64,000 nucleotides of DNA, from positions 1-64,000 of the forward strand of contig CAMTUW010000014.1 of NCBI GenBank assembly GCA_947085035.1, given 5' to 3'. Below are positions 9,392 to 18,901 of the stretch, in pieces; position 1 is the stretch's first letter; each line of letters begins with the position of its first letter. A program made the position numbers and the translations under genes. Origin of the DNA: CAMTUW01 sp947085035. GTDB taxonomy: Bacteria > Actinomycetota > Coriobacteriia > Anaerosomatales > PHET01. The notes under the pieces were generated by a model. That model was not told the origin of the DNA and made no database searches. It worked only from the letters and a program-made list of their open reading frames with translations.

Positions 9392-10033
9392 ATGCACCGG
9401 ACGCGAGTGAAGATATGCGGTCTCACGCGGGCCCAAGACGTGCGGGCGGCAGTTGACGCCGGTGCTGACGCCTGCGGTTTCATCTTCGCCGCATCACCCC
9501 GGCAGCTCACGATCGAGCAGGCGGCGGCGCTGACCGCGCTCGTGCCGCCGCCTGTCGCGCGCGTCGGGGTGTTCGTCGACGCCGATCCGGAGTTCGTCGC
9601 CAGCGCGGTCGCGGCGGCCTCGTTGACCGCGGTGCAGTTCAGCGGCTCGGAGAGCCCCGAGCAGTGCGCCGCCGCTCCGGTTCCGGTCATCAAGGTCATC
9701 GCGGTTGGCACGGATTTCGATTGGCGAGACGCGGAGCCCTACCGGGGGCATGCCGCCACACTGCTGCTCGACACGTACGACCCGCAACGAGCAGGTGGTA
9801 CCTCACGAACGTTCGCCTGGCGAGATGTGGGCGAATCCCCCGGTAGGGCTCCGATCTTCGTGGCGGGGGGACTCAGTGCGTACAATGTCGGTGAAGCCAT
9901 CGACGCGCTTTCCCCGTTCGGCGTCGATGTCTCCTCTGGTGTCGAGACATCCCCGGGTGTCAAATGTCACGCGGAGATCGATGCTTTCTGTGCAGCTGTT
10001 CGCTTGGCGGATGAAGAGGGGTGTTTTCGGTGA
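9392..10033 (+). CDS. trpF: Phosphoribosylanthranilate isomerase
   Basis: Isomerises PRA to CdRP in the Trp pathway. A 213-residue TIM barrel with VKICGLTRAQDVRAAVDAGA (catalytic Cys in KICG), CGFIFAASPRQLT, the catalytic Asp strand LLLDTYDPQRAGGTSRTF and the phosphate site FVAGGLSAYNVGEAI, ending in GVDVSSGVETSPGVK. It starts 5 nt after trpB2 and its stop overlaps the trpB start (GTGA). Confidence 0.95.
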   Translation: MHRTRVKICGLTRAQDVRAAVDAGADACGFIFAASPRQLTIEQAAALTALVPPPVARVGVFVDADPEFVASAVAAASLTAVQFSGSESPEQCAAAPVPVIKVIAVGTDFDWRDAEPYRGHAATLLLDTYDPQRAGGTSRTFAWRDVGESPGRAPIFVAGGLSAYNVGEAIDALSPFGVDVSSGVETSPGVKCHAEIDAFCAAVRLADEEGCFR

Positions 10034-11262
10034 GTCTGTTGTTTCCACGTGGTGATGAGGTCTACTCGGGACCTGACGAGAACGGATTCTTCGGTCCGTA
10101 CGGCGGTCGCTACGTTCCCGAGACGGTGGTGCCGGCACTCGTTGAGCTCACCCGGGCTTTCGAGGAGGCGTCAAGCGACGAATCGTTCCAGAGCCAACTC
10201 GACGACCTCAATGTGAACTACATCGGGCGCTTCACCCCTCTGTACTCCGCGAAACGACTGGCCGAGGCCGTTGGTCTGGGAACGATTCATCTCAAGCGAG
10301 AGGACCTCTGCCACACGGGTGCGCACAAGATCAACAACTGCATCGGTCAGTGCCTCTTGGCCCAGCGCATGGGCAAGAAGCGCGTCATCGCCGAGACGGG
10401 TGCCGGGCAACACGGCGTCGCGACGGCGACTGCCGCCGCGTTGATGGGCATGGAGTGCGCAGTGTTCATGGGCGTCGAAGACATCCGTCGCCAATCGCTC
10501 AACGTCTACAAGATGCGGCTTCTGGGTGCTACCGTGGTTCCGGTCGACGAGGGTGCGGGCACTCTCGCCGACGCGGTGACGGCCGCGCTCAGGCATTGGG
10601 TCGAGCGTGTCGAGGACACGTTCTACGTTCTCGGTTCAGCCGTGGGGCCACACCCGTATCCCCTCATGGTCCGCGACTTCCAAAGCGTGATCGGTCTTGA
10701 GATCATCGATCAGCTCACCGCGCGTGGAGTTCGCGAGGTCGACGCTGTCATCGCGTGTGTAGGCGGCGGCAGCAACGCGATCGGCACGTTCTACCCGTTC
10801 GTGCTGGCGCCAGAGGTCCTGGGGGGTCCCGCGCTGATCGGAGCGGAGGCCGCTGGACTTGGGCTCGAGACTGACAAAACGGGCGCCAGCATGACGAAGG
10901 GAAGGCCCGGGATCATGCACGGCTTCTACAGCTATCTGCTGCAAGACGACGCGGGTAACCCGATGGAGGCGTACTCGATCTCTGCGGGTCTCGACTACCC
11001 GGGAGTGGGCCCTGAGCACGCGCACCTGCGCGACGAGGGCATCGTCCGTTACGAGGCCGTGACCGACGCGGAGGCGCTTGAAGCGTTTCAGCTGTTGTGC
11101 AGGACCGAGGGAATCATCCCGGCCATCGAGAGCAGCCACGCACTCGCTCTGCTCCCACGCCTGGCAGGTGAGCTCGGCCCTGAAGCAACGGTCGTCGTCA
11201 CTTTGTCCGGACGCGGCGACAAGGACATCGATCTTGTCCGCGAGGCCGGCCTGGATGTCTGA
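10030..11262 (+). CDS. trpB: Tryptophan synthase beta chain (TrpB1 type)
   Basis: Condenses indole from TrpA with serine. The 410-residue protein has the TrpB1 signature GPYGGRYVPET, the PLP lysine in REDLCHTGAHKINNCIGQ, ETGAGQHGVATATAAA, the phosphate loop CVGGGSNAIG and the C-terminal LSGRGDKD. Two in-frame GTG starts are possible; 10030 is preferred because the AGAGGGG site at 10014-10020 then has a 9-nt spacing, and because it overlaps the trpF stop. It overlaps trpA by 8 bp, consistent with an alpha2-beta2 complex. Confidence 0.96.
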   Translation: MSLLFPRGDEVYSGPDENGFFGPYGGRYVPETVVPALVELTRAFEEASSDESFQSQLDDLNVNYIGRFTPLYSAKRLAEAVGLGTIHLKREDLCHTGAHKINNCIGQCLLAQRMGKKRVIAETGAGQHGVATATAAALMGMECAVFMGVEDIRRQSLNVYKMRLLGATVVPVDEGAGTLADAVTAALRHWVERVEDTFYVLGSAVGPHPYPLMVRDFQSVIGLEIIDQLTARGVREVDAVIACVGGGSNAIGTFYPFVLAPEVLGGPALIGAEAAGLGLETDKTGASMTKGRPGIMHGFYSYLLQDDAGNPMEAYSISAGLDYPGVGPEHAHLRDEGIVRYEAVTDAEALEAFQLLCRTEGIIPAIESSHALALLPRLAGELGPEATVVVTLSGRGDKDIDLVREAGLDV

Positions 11263-12049
11263 ATCTCTTCGTCTGGGCCGGGCGTTTTGCTCCGGGCGCC
11301 CTGCCTTGCTCACCTATCTGATGGCAGGTTATCCCGACCGAGAGGGCTGCTTGGACGCGCTCGCCGCAGTCACTGAGGCGGGAAGCGACCTGATCGAACT
11401 CGGTGTGCCTTACACCGATCAGCTCGCCGACGGCCCCGTCATCGTGGATGCGTCGGCAGCGGCACGACAGGCCGCAGGGGGCCGGTTCGGCCTCGCCGAG
11501 ACACTTGAGTTGCTCTCGGAATACCGGAAGCGCGCGGGCGTGAGCGCTGTGCCGGTGGCGATCATGTGCTATCTGAACCCGCTTCTGACGATGGGTCACG
11601 CCGCGGCGGCACGAGCGCTGTTCGATGCCGGAGCGCAGGGCGTGATCGTCCCGGATATGCCGCCCGAGGCCGCCTCGCCGTGGTTGAGGGTGTCGGCTGA
11701 CTTGCTCGACACGGTGTTTCTGGTCGCGCCGACGTCGACGCCTGAGCGTCTTGCCACCGTTGGAGAGGCGTCATCGGGATTCGTGTACTGCGTATCGACC
11801 GCGGGCATCACCGGTGAGCGGGCGACTCTACCCGCTGAGCTCGCCGAGACCGTTTCGCGCGTCAAGGCGCACACCACTCTGCCCGTGGCGGTGGGCTTCG
11901 GGGTCTCGACCACCGAGCAGGCGGCAGCGGTCGCTCGTCTCGCCGACGGGGTGGTCGTCGGTTCGGCTCTGGTCCGCCGCCAACACGATGCCGTCGCCCT
12001 CAAAGAGCACTGTGCGGCGCTCGCCCGGGCGGTTCACGCCGCGGGCTGA
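11255..12049 (+). CDS. trpA: Tryptophan synthase alpha chain
   Basis: Cleaves indole-3-glycerol phosphate to indole and passes it through the tunnel to TrpB. A 264-residue TIM barrel with TYLMAGYPDREGCLDAL, the catalytic Glu in LIELGVPYTDQLADGP, PDMPPEAASPW, FVYCVSTAGITGER and the phosphate site VAVGFGVSTTEQ. In most TrpA proteins the loop reads DPxADGP; here it is TDQLADGP, with Asp still available. The frame extends upstream inside trpB, but the ATG at 11255 gives the normal length. Last gene of the operon; a convergent gene ends 18 nt downstream and no terminator was found between them. Confidence 0.95.
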   Translation: MSESLRLGRAFCSGRPALLTYLMAGYPDREGCLDALAAVTEAGSDLIELGVPYTDQLADGPVIVDASAAARQAAGGRFGLAETLELLSEYRKRAGVSAVPVAIMCYLNPLLTMGHAAAARALFDAGAQGVIVPDMPPEAASPWLRVSADLLDTVFLVAPTSTPERLATVGEASSGFVYCVSTAGITGERATLPAELAETVSRVKAHTTLPVAVGFGVSTTEQAAAVARLADGVVVGSALVRRQHDAVALKEHCAALARAVHAAG

Positions 12050-12067
12050 GCGCGCATCCAGTGCGGC

Positions 12068-12697
12068 CTATCGGGATTCAGAAACCGCTTCGGCGAGGGT
12101 GGCGGCCACGGTGAACGTCGCGGGCGAACCCGCGAGCGCCTCTCGGATCTCGATGGAGGCGAGGGCGCCGGGCGTCGGTACCACCGGGGCGGCCTTCGGA
12201 GCAACCGCCACTTTCAGCGGGGCTTTCAGTCCCTTGCGCCGCAGTGCTTTTGCGCGAGACGGGATGGTGCGCACGCGCCTCTTGGCGTGACTGCCCCACG
12301 TGGTCTGCTCGAGGGCGTAGTACTGGCGCTTCGACTTGTTCTTCCACCCGCCGAATATCGAGACGTGTCCGGGGATCCACACGGCGTCGCCGGGCTGTAA
12401 CTTCGAGATGGGGATGCGTGTGGCTCGCGAAGATAGCGTTCGAGAGGTGTAGGAGCGCTTGAGACCCCACGCCATTGAGACGAATCCGGAGCAGTCCCGC
12501 CGATACCCGCGGTAGTGGCCGCGCTGTGAGTAGGCGACTTTCTTGGCCACCCACTTCTTCGAGCGGGCGATGATCTCTGCCTGAGTGATGGCCTGTGCGG
12601 ATGCGGGGGCGGTGATGAGAGTGGCCGCGAGAACGGCGGCGACCAGGCCAGCGCGAACGAACGCGCGACCCACGAGACGAGCGATTCCTACCTGCAT
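12068..12697 (-). CDS. Secreted NlpC/P60-like (CHAP-type) cysteine peptidase or amidase
   Basis: A 209-residue exported protein. An N-terminal signal peptide (about residues 1-38, ending PASAQA) is followed by a papain-like domain with the nucleophile Cys in RRDCSGFVSMAW and the catalytic His in GDAVWIPGHVSIFGGW, the order seen in NlpC/P60 cell-wall endopeptidases. A basic Arg/Lys-rich stretch and an Ala/Pro-rich tail follow. The start is ATG 12697 with AGAAGG upstream; the open frame continues upstream but the signal peptide fixes the start. Likely acts on peptidoglycan stem peptides outside the membrane. It is convergent with trpA and stands alone. Confidence 0.8.
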   Translation of the reverse strand: MQVGIARLVGRAFVRAGLVAAVLAATLITAPASAQAITQAEIIARSKKWVAKKVAYSQRGHYRGYRRDCSGFVSMAWGLKRSYTSRTLSSRATRIPISKLQPGDAVWIPGHVSIFGGWKNKSKRQYYALEQTTWGSHAKRRVRTIPSRAKALRRKGLKAPLKVAVAPKAAPVVPTPGALASIEIREALAGSPATFTVAATLAEAVSESR

Positions 12698-12975
12698 AGA
12701 CTGCCTTCTGTCGACTGCATTGCACGCCGAGGGCCGTACCGGATCTCTGCCGGTCGGTGCCTCGACGGCGCGCCCATTCGCACGGTCTGCCATCGCGTGC
12801 TGGTACTCGTGTGCGGCGGGCGCCGGGGCCAAGCGAAGCGAGTTCGGTGCCAACTAGGAGAAGCGTGCAGGTCAGAGGTATCGTGTCTCGGTCGACACTC
12901 TGCTTCGGGTAGACTCACAGGAGCGCTGGTCCTTCATTCGAAAACGCGGTCACCTGGAGTTCGGAGGTGTCACTG

Positions 12976-14571
12976 ATGCGAGTCGCACTCGCGCAGATCA
13001 ACCCCACGGTCGGAGACATCGACGCCAACGCGGAGCTCGTTTCCGAGGCGATCTCACGGGCGCGCGGCGCGGGGGCTGATCTCGTCGTCTTGCCTGAGCT
13101 CGCCTTGACCGGCTACCCGCCTCAGGACCTCTTGCTCAAGGAGCACTTCGTCAGAGACAACCTCGATGCTCTGGCCCGCGTGGCGGCGTCGTGTACGGGG
13201 ACGGCCGTCGTGGGGTTCGTGGACGTCGGGGCAGATGGGCGTCTCTACAACGCGGCCGCTGTCTGCAGGGAGGGCAGGGTCACCGACGTCTATCACAAGC
13301 AGCACCTCCCGAACTACGGCGTCTTTGACGAGAGCCGGTATTTCTCGCCGGGCTCGAGCACGTTGGTCATCGACGTTGGCGGCACACAGGTCGCGGTCAC
13401 GATCTGTGAGGACATCTGGGTTCCCGGTCCGATACTGGCCGCTGCAGCCGCCGGAGCCGACGTGGTCGTGAACCTCTCGGCATCGCCCTTTCACGCGGGC
13501 AAGGGCGCGGCGCGAGAAGAGATGCTTCAGGGGCGCGCGCGGGAAGCATCGGTCTGGCTCGGGTATGTGAACCTCGCCGGTGGTCAGGATGAGATCCTCT
13601 TCGATGGGCGCAGTCTGGTCGTCTCGCCATGCGGCGAGGTCCTCGCCCGAGCCGTCGGGTTCGAAGCGGACCTCCTCGTCTTCGACACCCATGGCGATGC
13701 GCGACCGATGGAGCCGCTCACCGACGGTCAGGAAGAGGTCTACTCCGCGCTTGTGTGCGGGGTGCGCGACTATGTGCGCAAGAACGGCTTCACCGACGTC
13801 GTGATCGGTCTGTCCGGAGGCATCGATTCGGCGCTTGCCGCATGTGTCGCCGTCGATGCGCTGGGTTCCGAGCACGTCCATGGCGTGATGATGCCGGGTC
13901 GCTACTCGTCGCCCGGAAGCGTGGATGACGCGCGCTCGCTCGCAGAAGCGCTCTCGATCGACGTGAGGTCGCTTTCGATCGAGGAGGGCTTCTCGGCGTA
14001 CCTCACGACGCTCGAGGACACGTTTGCCGGCTGCGATGTCGGCCTTGCCGAGGAGAACCTGCAGGCCCGCGTGCGCGGCACCTTGCTGATGGCGCTCTCG
14101 AACACGTTCGGATGGCTGGTGCTCGCGACAGGCAACAAGAGCGAGCTCTCGGTGGGGTACTCGACGCTTTACGGGGACATGGTGGGAGGGTTCTCGCCAC
14201 TGAAAGACGTTCTCAAGACGCGGGTCTATGAGCTGGCGCGCTGGCGCAATTCGATCGGAGAGAGCCCGGTGATCCCCGAGGCCAGCATCGCCAAGCCGCC
14301 CAGCGCCGAATTGCGGCCCGATCAGACGGACCAGGACTCGTTGCCCCCCTACGACGTGCTCGATGCGGTGCTCGAGCGCTACGTCGAGCTCGACCAGAGC
14401 CGAGGCGAGATCGTCGCCGCCGGGTTCGACGCGGCCATCGTGGAACGCATCATCGCCATGACCGACGCTGCGGAGCACAAGCGCCGTCAGGGTGCGCTGG
14501 GTACCAAGATCACTCCGAAAGCGTTCGGCCGGGACCGACGCATGCCGGTGACGAACCGCTACCGGGGCTGA
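12976..14571 (+). CDS. nadE: Glutamine-dependent NAD+ synthetase
   Basis: Makes NAD+ from nicotinic acid adenine dinucleotide, ATP and glutamine. The 531-residue protein has an N-terminal nitrilase-type glutaminase (Glu in LPELALTGYPPQDLL, Lys in YHKQHLPNYGVFDE, Cys in VTICEDIWVPG) and a C-terminal synthetase domain with the PP-loop IGLSGGIDSALAA and ATGNKSELSVGYSTLYGD. Start ATG 12976 is preferred over GTG 12967 because the ribosome-binding site GTTCGGAGG then has an 8-nt spacing. Single-gene unit. Confidence 0.96.
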   Translation: MRVALAQINPTVGDIDANAELVSEAISRARGAGADLVVLPELALTGYPPQDLLLKEHFVRDNLDALARVAASCTGTAVVGFVDVGADGRLYNAAAVCREGRVTDVYHKQHLPNYGVFDESRYFSPGSSTLVIDVGGTQVAVTICEDIWVPGPILAAAAAGADVVVNLSASPFHAGKGAAREEMLQGRAREASVWLGYVNLAGGQDEILFDGRSLVVSPCGEVLARAVGFEADLLVFDTHGDARPMEPLTDGQEEVYSALVCGVRDYVRKNGFTDVVIGLSGGIDSALAACVAVDALGSEHVHGVMMPGRYSSPGSVDDARSLAEALSIDVRSLSIEEGFSAYLTTLEDTFAGCDVGLAEENLQARVRGTLLMALSNTFGWLVLATGNKSELSVGYSTLYGDMVGGFSPLKDVLKTRVYELARWRNSIGESPVIPEASIAKPPSAELRPDQTDQDSLPPYDVLDAVLERYVELDQSRGEIVAAGFDAAIVERIIAMTDAAEHKRRQGALGTKITPKAFGRDRRMPVTNRYRG

Positions 14572-14680
14572 GCGCGGTGGCGCGGACGGGCGTGATGGCA
14601 TACCCTAGTGCCCAGATACCGCAGTGCGGCCGAAGGGGTCCGCACCTGCTCCGAGCCACCAGTGAGGGAGGGTTTTCGCG

Positions 14681-15637
14681 ATGCCGAGCATCACTCGTGA
14701 TCAGGTTCGTGTTCCGGCCGACGTCCCGGCCGATTTTCGCGAGACGTACACAGACAACTACCTGAAGGCGACCCGTCACACCGGTCGTCTCATGCTGTTC
14801 GCCTGCGATCAGAAGATCGAGCACTTGAACGACGACTTCTATGGTGACGGGATCGACGAGGCCGACAGCGAGCCGGAGCACCTGTTCCGCATCGGCAGTC
14901 AGGGCGTCTGTGGTGTTCTCGCCGGTCAGCGCGGTCTTGTCGCCGCCTACGCCGCCGATTATCCCGAGATCAACTACCTCGTGAAGATGAACAGCAAGAC
15001 GCATCTGGTGAGGACCTCGCAAGATCCCGCCAAGCACCAAGACGACCCGTACTCGCCGCAGCTCTACGGTATCGAGACGGTCGTCGATCTCGTCAACAAC
15101 GGCGTCAACGTCGTGGGAATCGGCTACACGATCTACCTGGGCTCAGAGTATGAGTCGCAGATGATGGCCGAAGCCGGTCAGCTCATCGCCGACGCTCATC
15201 AACTCGGTCTGATCGTGGTGCTCTGGATGTACCCCCGCGGGAAGGCCGTCGCTGACGAGAAGAGCGCGCACCTCATCGCGGGTGCCGCCGGCACCGCATT
15301 GTGCCTGGGAGCCGACTTCGTCAAGGTCAATCCGCCGAAGGGCGATGACACCGGCTCATCGGCGAACAAGCTCAAGGAGGCGTCCCTTGCGAGTGGCCGT
15401 TGCGGCCTCGTGTGCGCGGGCGGCTCGACCGTCGACGCCCGCAGCTTTCTGCAGCAGCTGCATGACCAGATCCACGTGGGTGGCGCCAAAGGCAACGCAA
15501 CCGGCCGCAACATCCACCAGCGCTCGCTTGACGAGGCGGTGCGCCTGACCAAGGCGATCAGCGCCATCACGCTGGGTGACTGGAGCGTTGACGACGCAGT
15601 TGCCGTGTTCGAGGGCGAGAAGGATTACTCGGCCTAG
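14681..15637 (+). CDS. Class I fructose-bisphosphate aldolase, archaeal/DhnA type
   Basis: A 318-residue aldolase of the DeoC/FbaB/LacD superfamily. The Schiff-base lysine is expected in LGADFVKVNPP, and the phosphate-binding strands appear as CAGGSTVDA and VGGAKGNATGRNIHQR. MLFACDQKIEHLNDDF replaces the usual D-(H/Q)-x-x-x-HG entry of class I archaeal enzymes. It would cleave or form fructose 1,6-bisphosphate in glycolysis and gluconeogenesis and fits the PPi-type phosphofructokinase found two kilobases on. A GAGGGAGGG ribosome-binding site precedes the ATG. The exact substrate is inferred from family. Confidence 0.8.
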   Translation: MPSITRDQVRVPADVPADFRETYTDNYLKATRHTGRLMLFACDQKIEHLNDDFYGDGIDEADSEPEHLFRIGSQGVCGVLAGQRGLVAAYAADYPEINYLVKMNSKTHLVRTSQDPAKHQDDPYSPQLYGIETVVDLVNNGVNVVGIGYTIYLGSEYESQMMAEAGQLIADAHQLGLIVVLWMYPRGKAVADEKSAHLIAGAAGTALCLGADFVKVNPPKGDDTGSSANKLKEASLASGRCGLVCAGGSTVDARSFLQQLHDQIHVGGAKGNATGRNIHQRSLDEAVRLTKAISAITLGDWSVDDAVAVFEGEKDYSA

Positions 15638-15664
15638 GAGCCGGATGCGATAGGCAGATCTGCC

Positions 15665-15700
15665 GCGGCACCGTCCGGAATCCGATTCTGGCGGTGCCGC
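15665..15700 (+). terminator. Inverted repeat downstream of the aldolase gene
   Basis: GCGGCACCG (15665-15673) and CGGTGCCGC (15692-15700) form a perfect 9-bp stem 27 nt after the aldolase stop codon. No T-run follows, so it may be a weak terminator or an mRNA-stabilising hairpin. Confidence 0.4.
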
Positions 15701-15764
15701 GAGTCGCTTCGATGCGGGTACGTAAGAGAAGCACGAGACATCAGACGGTGCGCGAGAGGCTCGA

Positions 15765-16655
15765 ATGTCCATTGCAGATTGGTTCACGGCACGCGAGAAG
15801 CGTCGCTACACGCAGGCGGGCGAGACGCCTGCTCCCGTGGCGCCTCAAGTGCCGGAAGGCGTTTGGATCGCGTGCGGCGGATGCCGACATCCGCTTGAGG
15901 AACGAGAGTTCATCTCAGGCGGTCGCGTGTGTCCCGACTGCGGGCACCACCACGCGATGCCCGCGCCGGAGCGCATCACCGCTCTTGTGGACGCGGGGTC
16001 GTTCGTCGAGATCGACGCCGACCTCACGGGAGCCGATCCGCTGCTCTTCGAGGCGGCGAAGTCATACCGCCAGTCGCTTGACACCGCTCGCGAGAAGAGC
16101 GGCCTGAGCGAGGCGGTGATCACCGGTCGTGCGCGCATCGGCGCCACGCCGCTCGTGCTCGGCGTCATGGACTTTCGCTTCATCGGCGCGTCGATGGGCT
16201 CTGCGGTGGGCGAGAAGGTGTCGCGCGCCTTCGATCTGGCCACGGCCGAGAGGATGCCGGTCGTCTTCGTGACGGCCTCGGGCGGCGCACGCATGCAGGA
16301 GGGGATGTACTCGCTCATGCAGATGGCCAAGACCTCGGCGGCGGTGAAGCGGCACGGTGATGCAGGGCTCGCCTATGTGTCGGTGCTCACGAATCCCACG
16401 TACGGCGGTGTCACGGCGTCGTTCGCCGTCCTCGCCGATGTGCTCGTGGCCGAACCGGGCGCGATGATCGGGTTCGCCGGCCCGCGCCTCGTCGAGCAGA
16501 CCATCCGCAAGAAGCTTCCCAAGGGGTTCCAGACCGCCGAGACGATGCTCTCGCACGGCATGATCGACGAAATCGTGCCCCGCTCCCGCATGAAGGAGCA
16601 TCTCGCACTGCTGCTGGGGTACCTCGGCTCGGGCGCGCAGGGTGGTGAGAGGTGA
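15765..16655 (+). CDS. accD: Acetyl-CoA carboxylase carboxyltransferase subunit beta
   Basis: Half of the carboxyltransferase that moves CO2 from biotin to acetyl-CoA, the first step of fatty acid synthesis. The 296-residue protein has the four-cysteine zinc ribbon (CGGC near residue 38 and CPDC about 20 residues on), then the crotonase-like domain with TASGGARMQEGMYSLMQMAK, NPTYGGVTASFA and GFAGPRLVEQTI. The start is ATG 15765 after GAGAGG. It overlaps accA by 4 nt, so the two subunits are made together. Confidence 0.96.
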   Translation: MSIADWFTAREKRRYTQAGETPAPVAPQVPEGVWIACGGCRHPLEEREFISGGRVCPDCGHHHAMPAPERITALVDAGSFVEIDADLTGADPLLFEAAKSYRQSLDTAREKSGLSEAVITGRARIGATPLVLGVMDFRFIGASMGSAVGEKVSRAFDLATAERMPVVFVTASGGARMQEGMYSLMQMAKTSAAVKRHGDAGLAYVSVLTNPTYGGVTASFAVLADVLVAEPGAMIGFAGPRLVEQTIRKKLPKGFQTAETMLSHGMIDEIVPRSRMKEHLALLLGYLGSGAQGGER

Positions 16656-17614
16656 TGGCCAGGCGATACGCCATGGAGTTCGAACGGCCGCTCTTCGACC
16701 TCGAAGCCAAGCTCGTCGAGCTCAAGCGCCTCGACCTGTCCGGCAACCCCGATCTGCTCGTCGAGGTATCCGCGCTTTCCGAGGAGATCGAGCGACTGCG
16801 GGCCGAGACGTACACGCGTCTTTGCGCATGGGACCGCGTTCAGATCGCGCGCCATCCCGATCGCCCCAAGACCCAGCACTACATCGAGTCGTTGTTCACC
16901 GACGTCATCGAGATACACGGTGACCGCGCCTACGGCGACGACGAGGCGATCTGGGCCGGGTTCGCGACGCTGTCCGGAACACCGGTGGTGGTGCTCGGCC
17001 ACAACAAGGGCACGGACACCAAGAGCAACGTCCGCCGTAACTTCGGCTCGCCGCATCCCGAGGGTTATCGCAAGGCGATGCGCGCGATGAGACTTGCCGA
17101 CAAGTTCGGCTTGCCGATCGTGACCTTCCTCGACACCGCGGGTGCCTATCCCGGCATCGAGGCCGAGGAGCACGGTCAGGCGCTCGCGATAGCCGAATCG
17201 CTCGCACTGCTCTCAGCGGTTCGCGTGCCGGTGGTCGTTGTGGGCATCGGAGAGGGTGGCAGCGGTGGGGCGCTCGCGATCGGGTTCGGTGACCACGTCC
17301 TCATGCTGGAGAACGCGTACTTCTCGGTGATCAGCCCTGAGATGTGCTCGAACATCCTGTACAAGGATCCGTCGCAGGCACGGATCGCAGCTCAACAACT
17401 CAAGCTCACGGCGAACGACTTGCTGGAGTTCGGAATCGTTGATGAGGTCGTTTCCGAACCATTCGGGGGCGCCCATCACGATGCCGCAGCGGTGATCGCC
17501 GATGTGGGCAAGGCGGTGGTGGCCGCTCTCGCGCAGATGTCTTCGTTCGGGCCGGACGAACTGGTCGCACGCAGACACGAGCGCCTCAACGCGATCGGTG
17601 TGTACGGGAGCTGA
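16652..17614 (+). CDS. accA: Acetyl-CoA carboxylase carboxyltransferase subunit alpha
   Basis: Partner of AccD. The 320-residue protein has the helical N-terminus (MEFERPLFDLEAKLVELKRL) and the carboxyltransferase core with GDRAYGDDEAIWAGFA, GHNKGTDTKSNVRRNFG, TFLDTAGAYPGIEAEEHGQ and IGEGGSGGALAIG. Start candidates are GTG 16652 and ATG 16655; GTG overlaps the accD stop. The biotin carboxylase and biotin carrier genes are not in this window. Confidence 0.96.
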   Translation: MMARRYAMEFERPLFDLEAKLVELKRLDLSGNPDLLVEVSALSEEIERLRAETYTRLCAWDRVQIARHPDRPKTQHYIESLFTDVIEIHGDRAYGDDEAIWAGFATLSGTPVVVLGHNKGTDTKSNVRRNFGSPHPEGYRKAMRAMRLADKFGLPIVTFLDTAGAYPGIEAEEHGQALAIAESLALLSAVRVPVVVVGIGEGGSGGALAIGFGDHVLMLENAYFSVISPEMCSNILYKDPSQARIAAQQLKLTANDLLEFGIVDEVVSEPFGGAHHDAAAVIADVGKAVVAALAQMSSFGPDELVARRHERLNAIGVYGS

Positions 17615-17651
17615 CCCGCCTTGTTCGGATCGAGTCACTCTGGAGGTGACC

Positions 17652-18893
17652 ATGAACGAATTTCCGCCCATCAGACGGGTCGGCATGCTGTTCTCGGGCG
17701 GCCCAGCGCCGGCTGCGAACGCCGTGATCTCGGCTGCGGCCATCTCGCTGATCAACGCCGGCGTCGAGGTGTACGGATTCTTGGATGGCTACGAGAACCT
17801 CGAACGCTTCAGTGCCGAGCGCCCTCTCGTAGAGGGTCGTGACTACCTGCGTCTGACTCGTGACGTCGTCACGGGAATCCGCACGCGCAAGGACATCATC
17901 CTGCGAACCTCGCGGGCCAATCCGGGTAAACGTATCGGGTCCTTGGCTGATCTGGCCGACTCCGACAAGAACGCGAAGTTGCGCGCTGTCTTTCACGCTT
18001 TCGAGCACCACGGCATCGACGCGTTGGTCTCGATCGGTGGCGACGACACCTTGAAGACCGCGAACTACCTGCTCAGGATGCAGGACTCGGTACCGAACCT
18101 GCGACGGGTGCGCATCGTGCATCTGCCCAAGACGATCGACAACGACTACTACGGGATCGACTGGACGTTCGGGTTCACGTCGGCCGCGCACTTCGCCGCC
18201 ATGCAGATACGAAACATCGGGGCGGATGCCCGCTCCACCAAAGCGTGGTACGTGCTCGAGCTGATGGGCCGAAAGGCCGGGTGGCTGACGTATGCGGCCG
18301 GTATCGCCGGCGAGGCCACGAGGATGCTCTCGGTCGAGGACTTCCCCGGGATCTTCGACGCCGATGCCTTGGCGTGCGAGATGGTCGACCTGATGCTTGC
18401 GAGGGCCGCAGACGGGCGCGAGTACGGCGTCATATGCATTGCCGAGGGACTCGCCGACATCCTGCCAGAGTCGCAGCGTCCGCAGATCGTTGACGAACAC
18501 GGGAACTCGATGCTCGGCAGCGTGAGGATCGGTGAGCATCTCGCAGGGGCGATCGAGCGCGAGTGGGAGCGGCGTACCGGCGCCCCGCGTAAGGTGCGCG
18601 CGAAGCAGCTCGGGTACGAGACCCGCTGCGCCGAGCCGGGCGCGTTCGATGTGATGCTCGGCTGTCAGCTGGGGTTCGGCGCGTATCGGGCGCTTGTCGA
18701 GGAGGGGCTCGATGGCGTGATGGTGAGCGTGCGCGATCAGCTGGACCTGAAGTACGTGCCTTTCGGTGAACTCATCGACCCCGAGACCCTGCATACCCGC
18801 GTTCGCTTCATCCGACCGGACTCCGATTTCTATCGCCTTGCCCGGGCGCTCGAGTATCAACAGCTCGACAACGATGACCAGGCGAGAGGGTAG
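17652..18893 (+). CDS. pfp: 6-phosphofructokinase, probable pyrophosphate-dependent type
   Basis: Phosphorylates fructose 6-phosphate. The 413-residue protein has FSGGPAPAANAVI at the N-terminus, the donor-site motif GGDDT (about residue 129) and the catalytic PKTIDNDYYG. ATP-type enzymes carry Gly in GGDG; the second Asp in GGDD together with the Lys of PKTIDND is the accepted mark of PPi-dependent enzymes, so a reversible PPi reaction is predicted. The ATG at 17652 follows GGAGGTG with proper spacing, although the frame is open upstream in accA. The stop overlaps the next gene region, heading a six-gene tight cluster. Confidence 0.88.
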   Translation: MNEFPPIRRVGMLFSGGPAPAANAVISAAAISLINAGVEVYGFLDGYENLERFSAERPLVEGRDYLRLTRDVVTGIRTRKDIILRTSRANPGKRIGSLADLADSDKNAKLRAVFHAFEHHGIDALVSIGGDDTLKTANYLLRMQDSVPNLRRVRIVHLPKTIDNDYYGIDWTFGFTSAAHFAAMQIRNIGADARSTKAWYVLELMGRKAGWLTYAAGIAGEATRMLSVEDFPGIFDADALACEMVDLMLARAADGREYGVICIAEGLADILPESQRPQIVDEHGNSMLGSVRIGEHLAGAIEREWERRTGAPRKVRAKQLGYETRCAEPGAFDVMLGCQLGFGAYRALVEEGLDGVMVSVRDQLDLKYVPFGELIDPETLHTRVRFIRPDSDFYRLARALEYQQLDNDDQARG

Positions 18894-18901
18894 TGGGCGG
18901 C

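Noticed and set aside
13054..14601. 515-codon open frame antisense to nadE
   Set aside because: A high-GC shadow frame; nadE on the other strand has all its motifs and this one has no recognisable domain.
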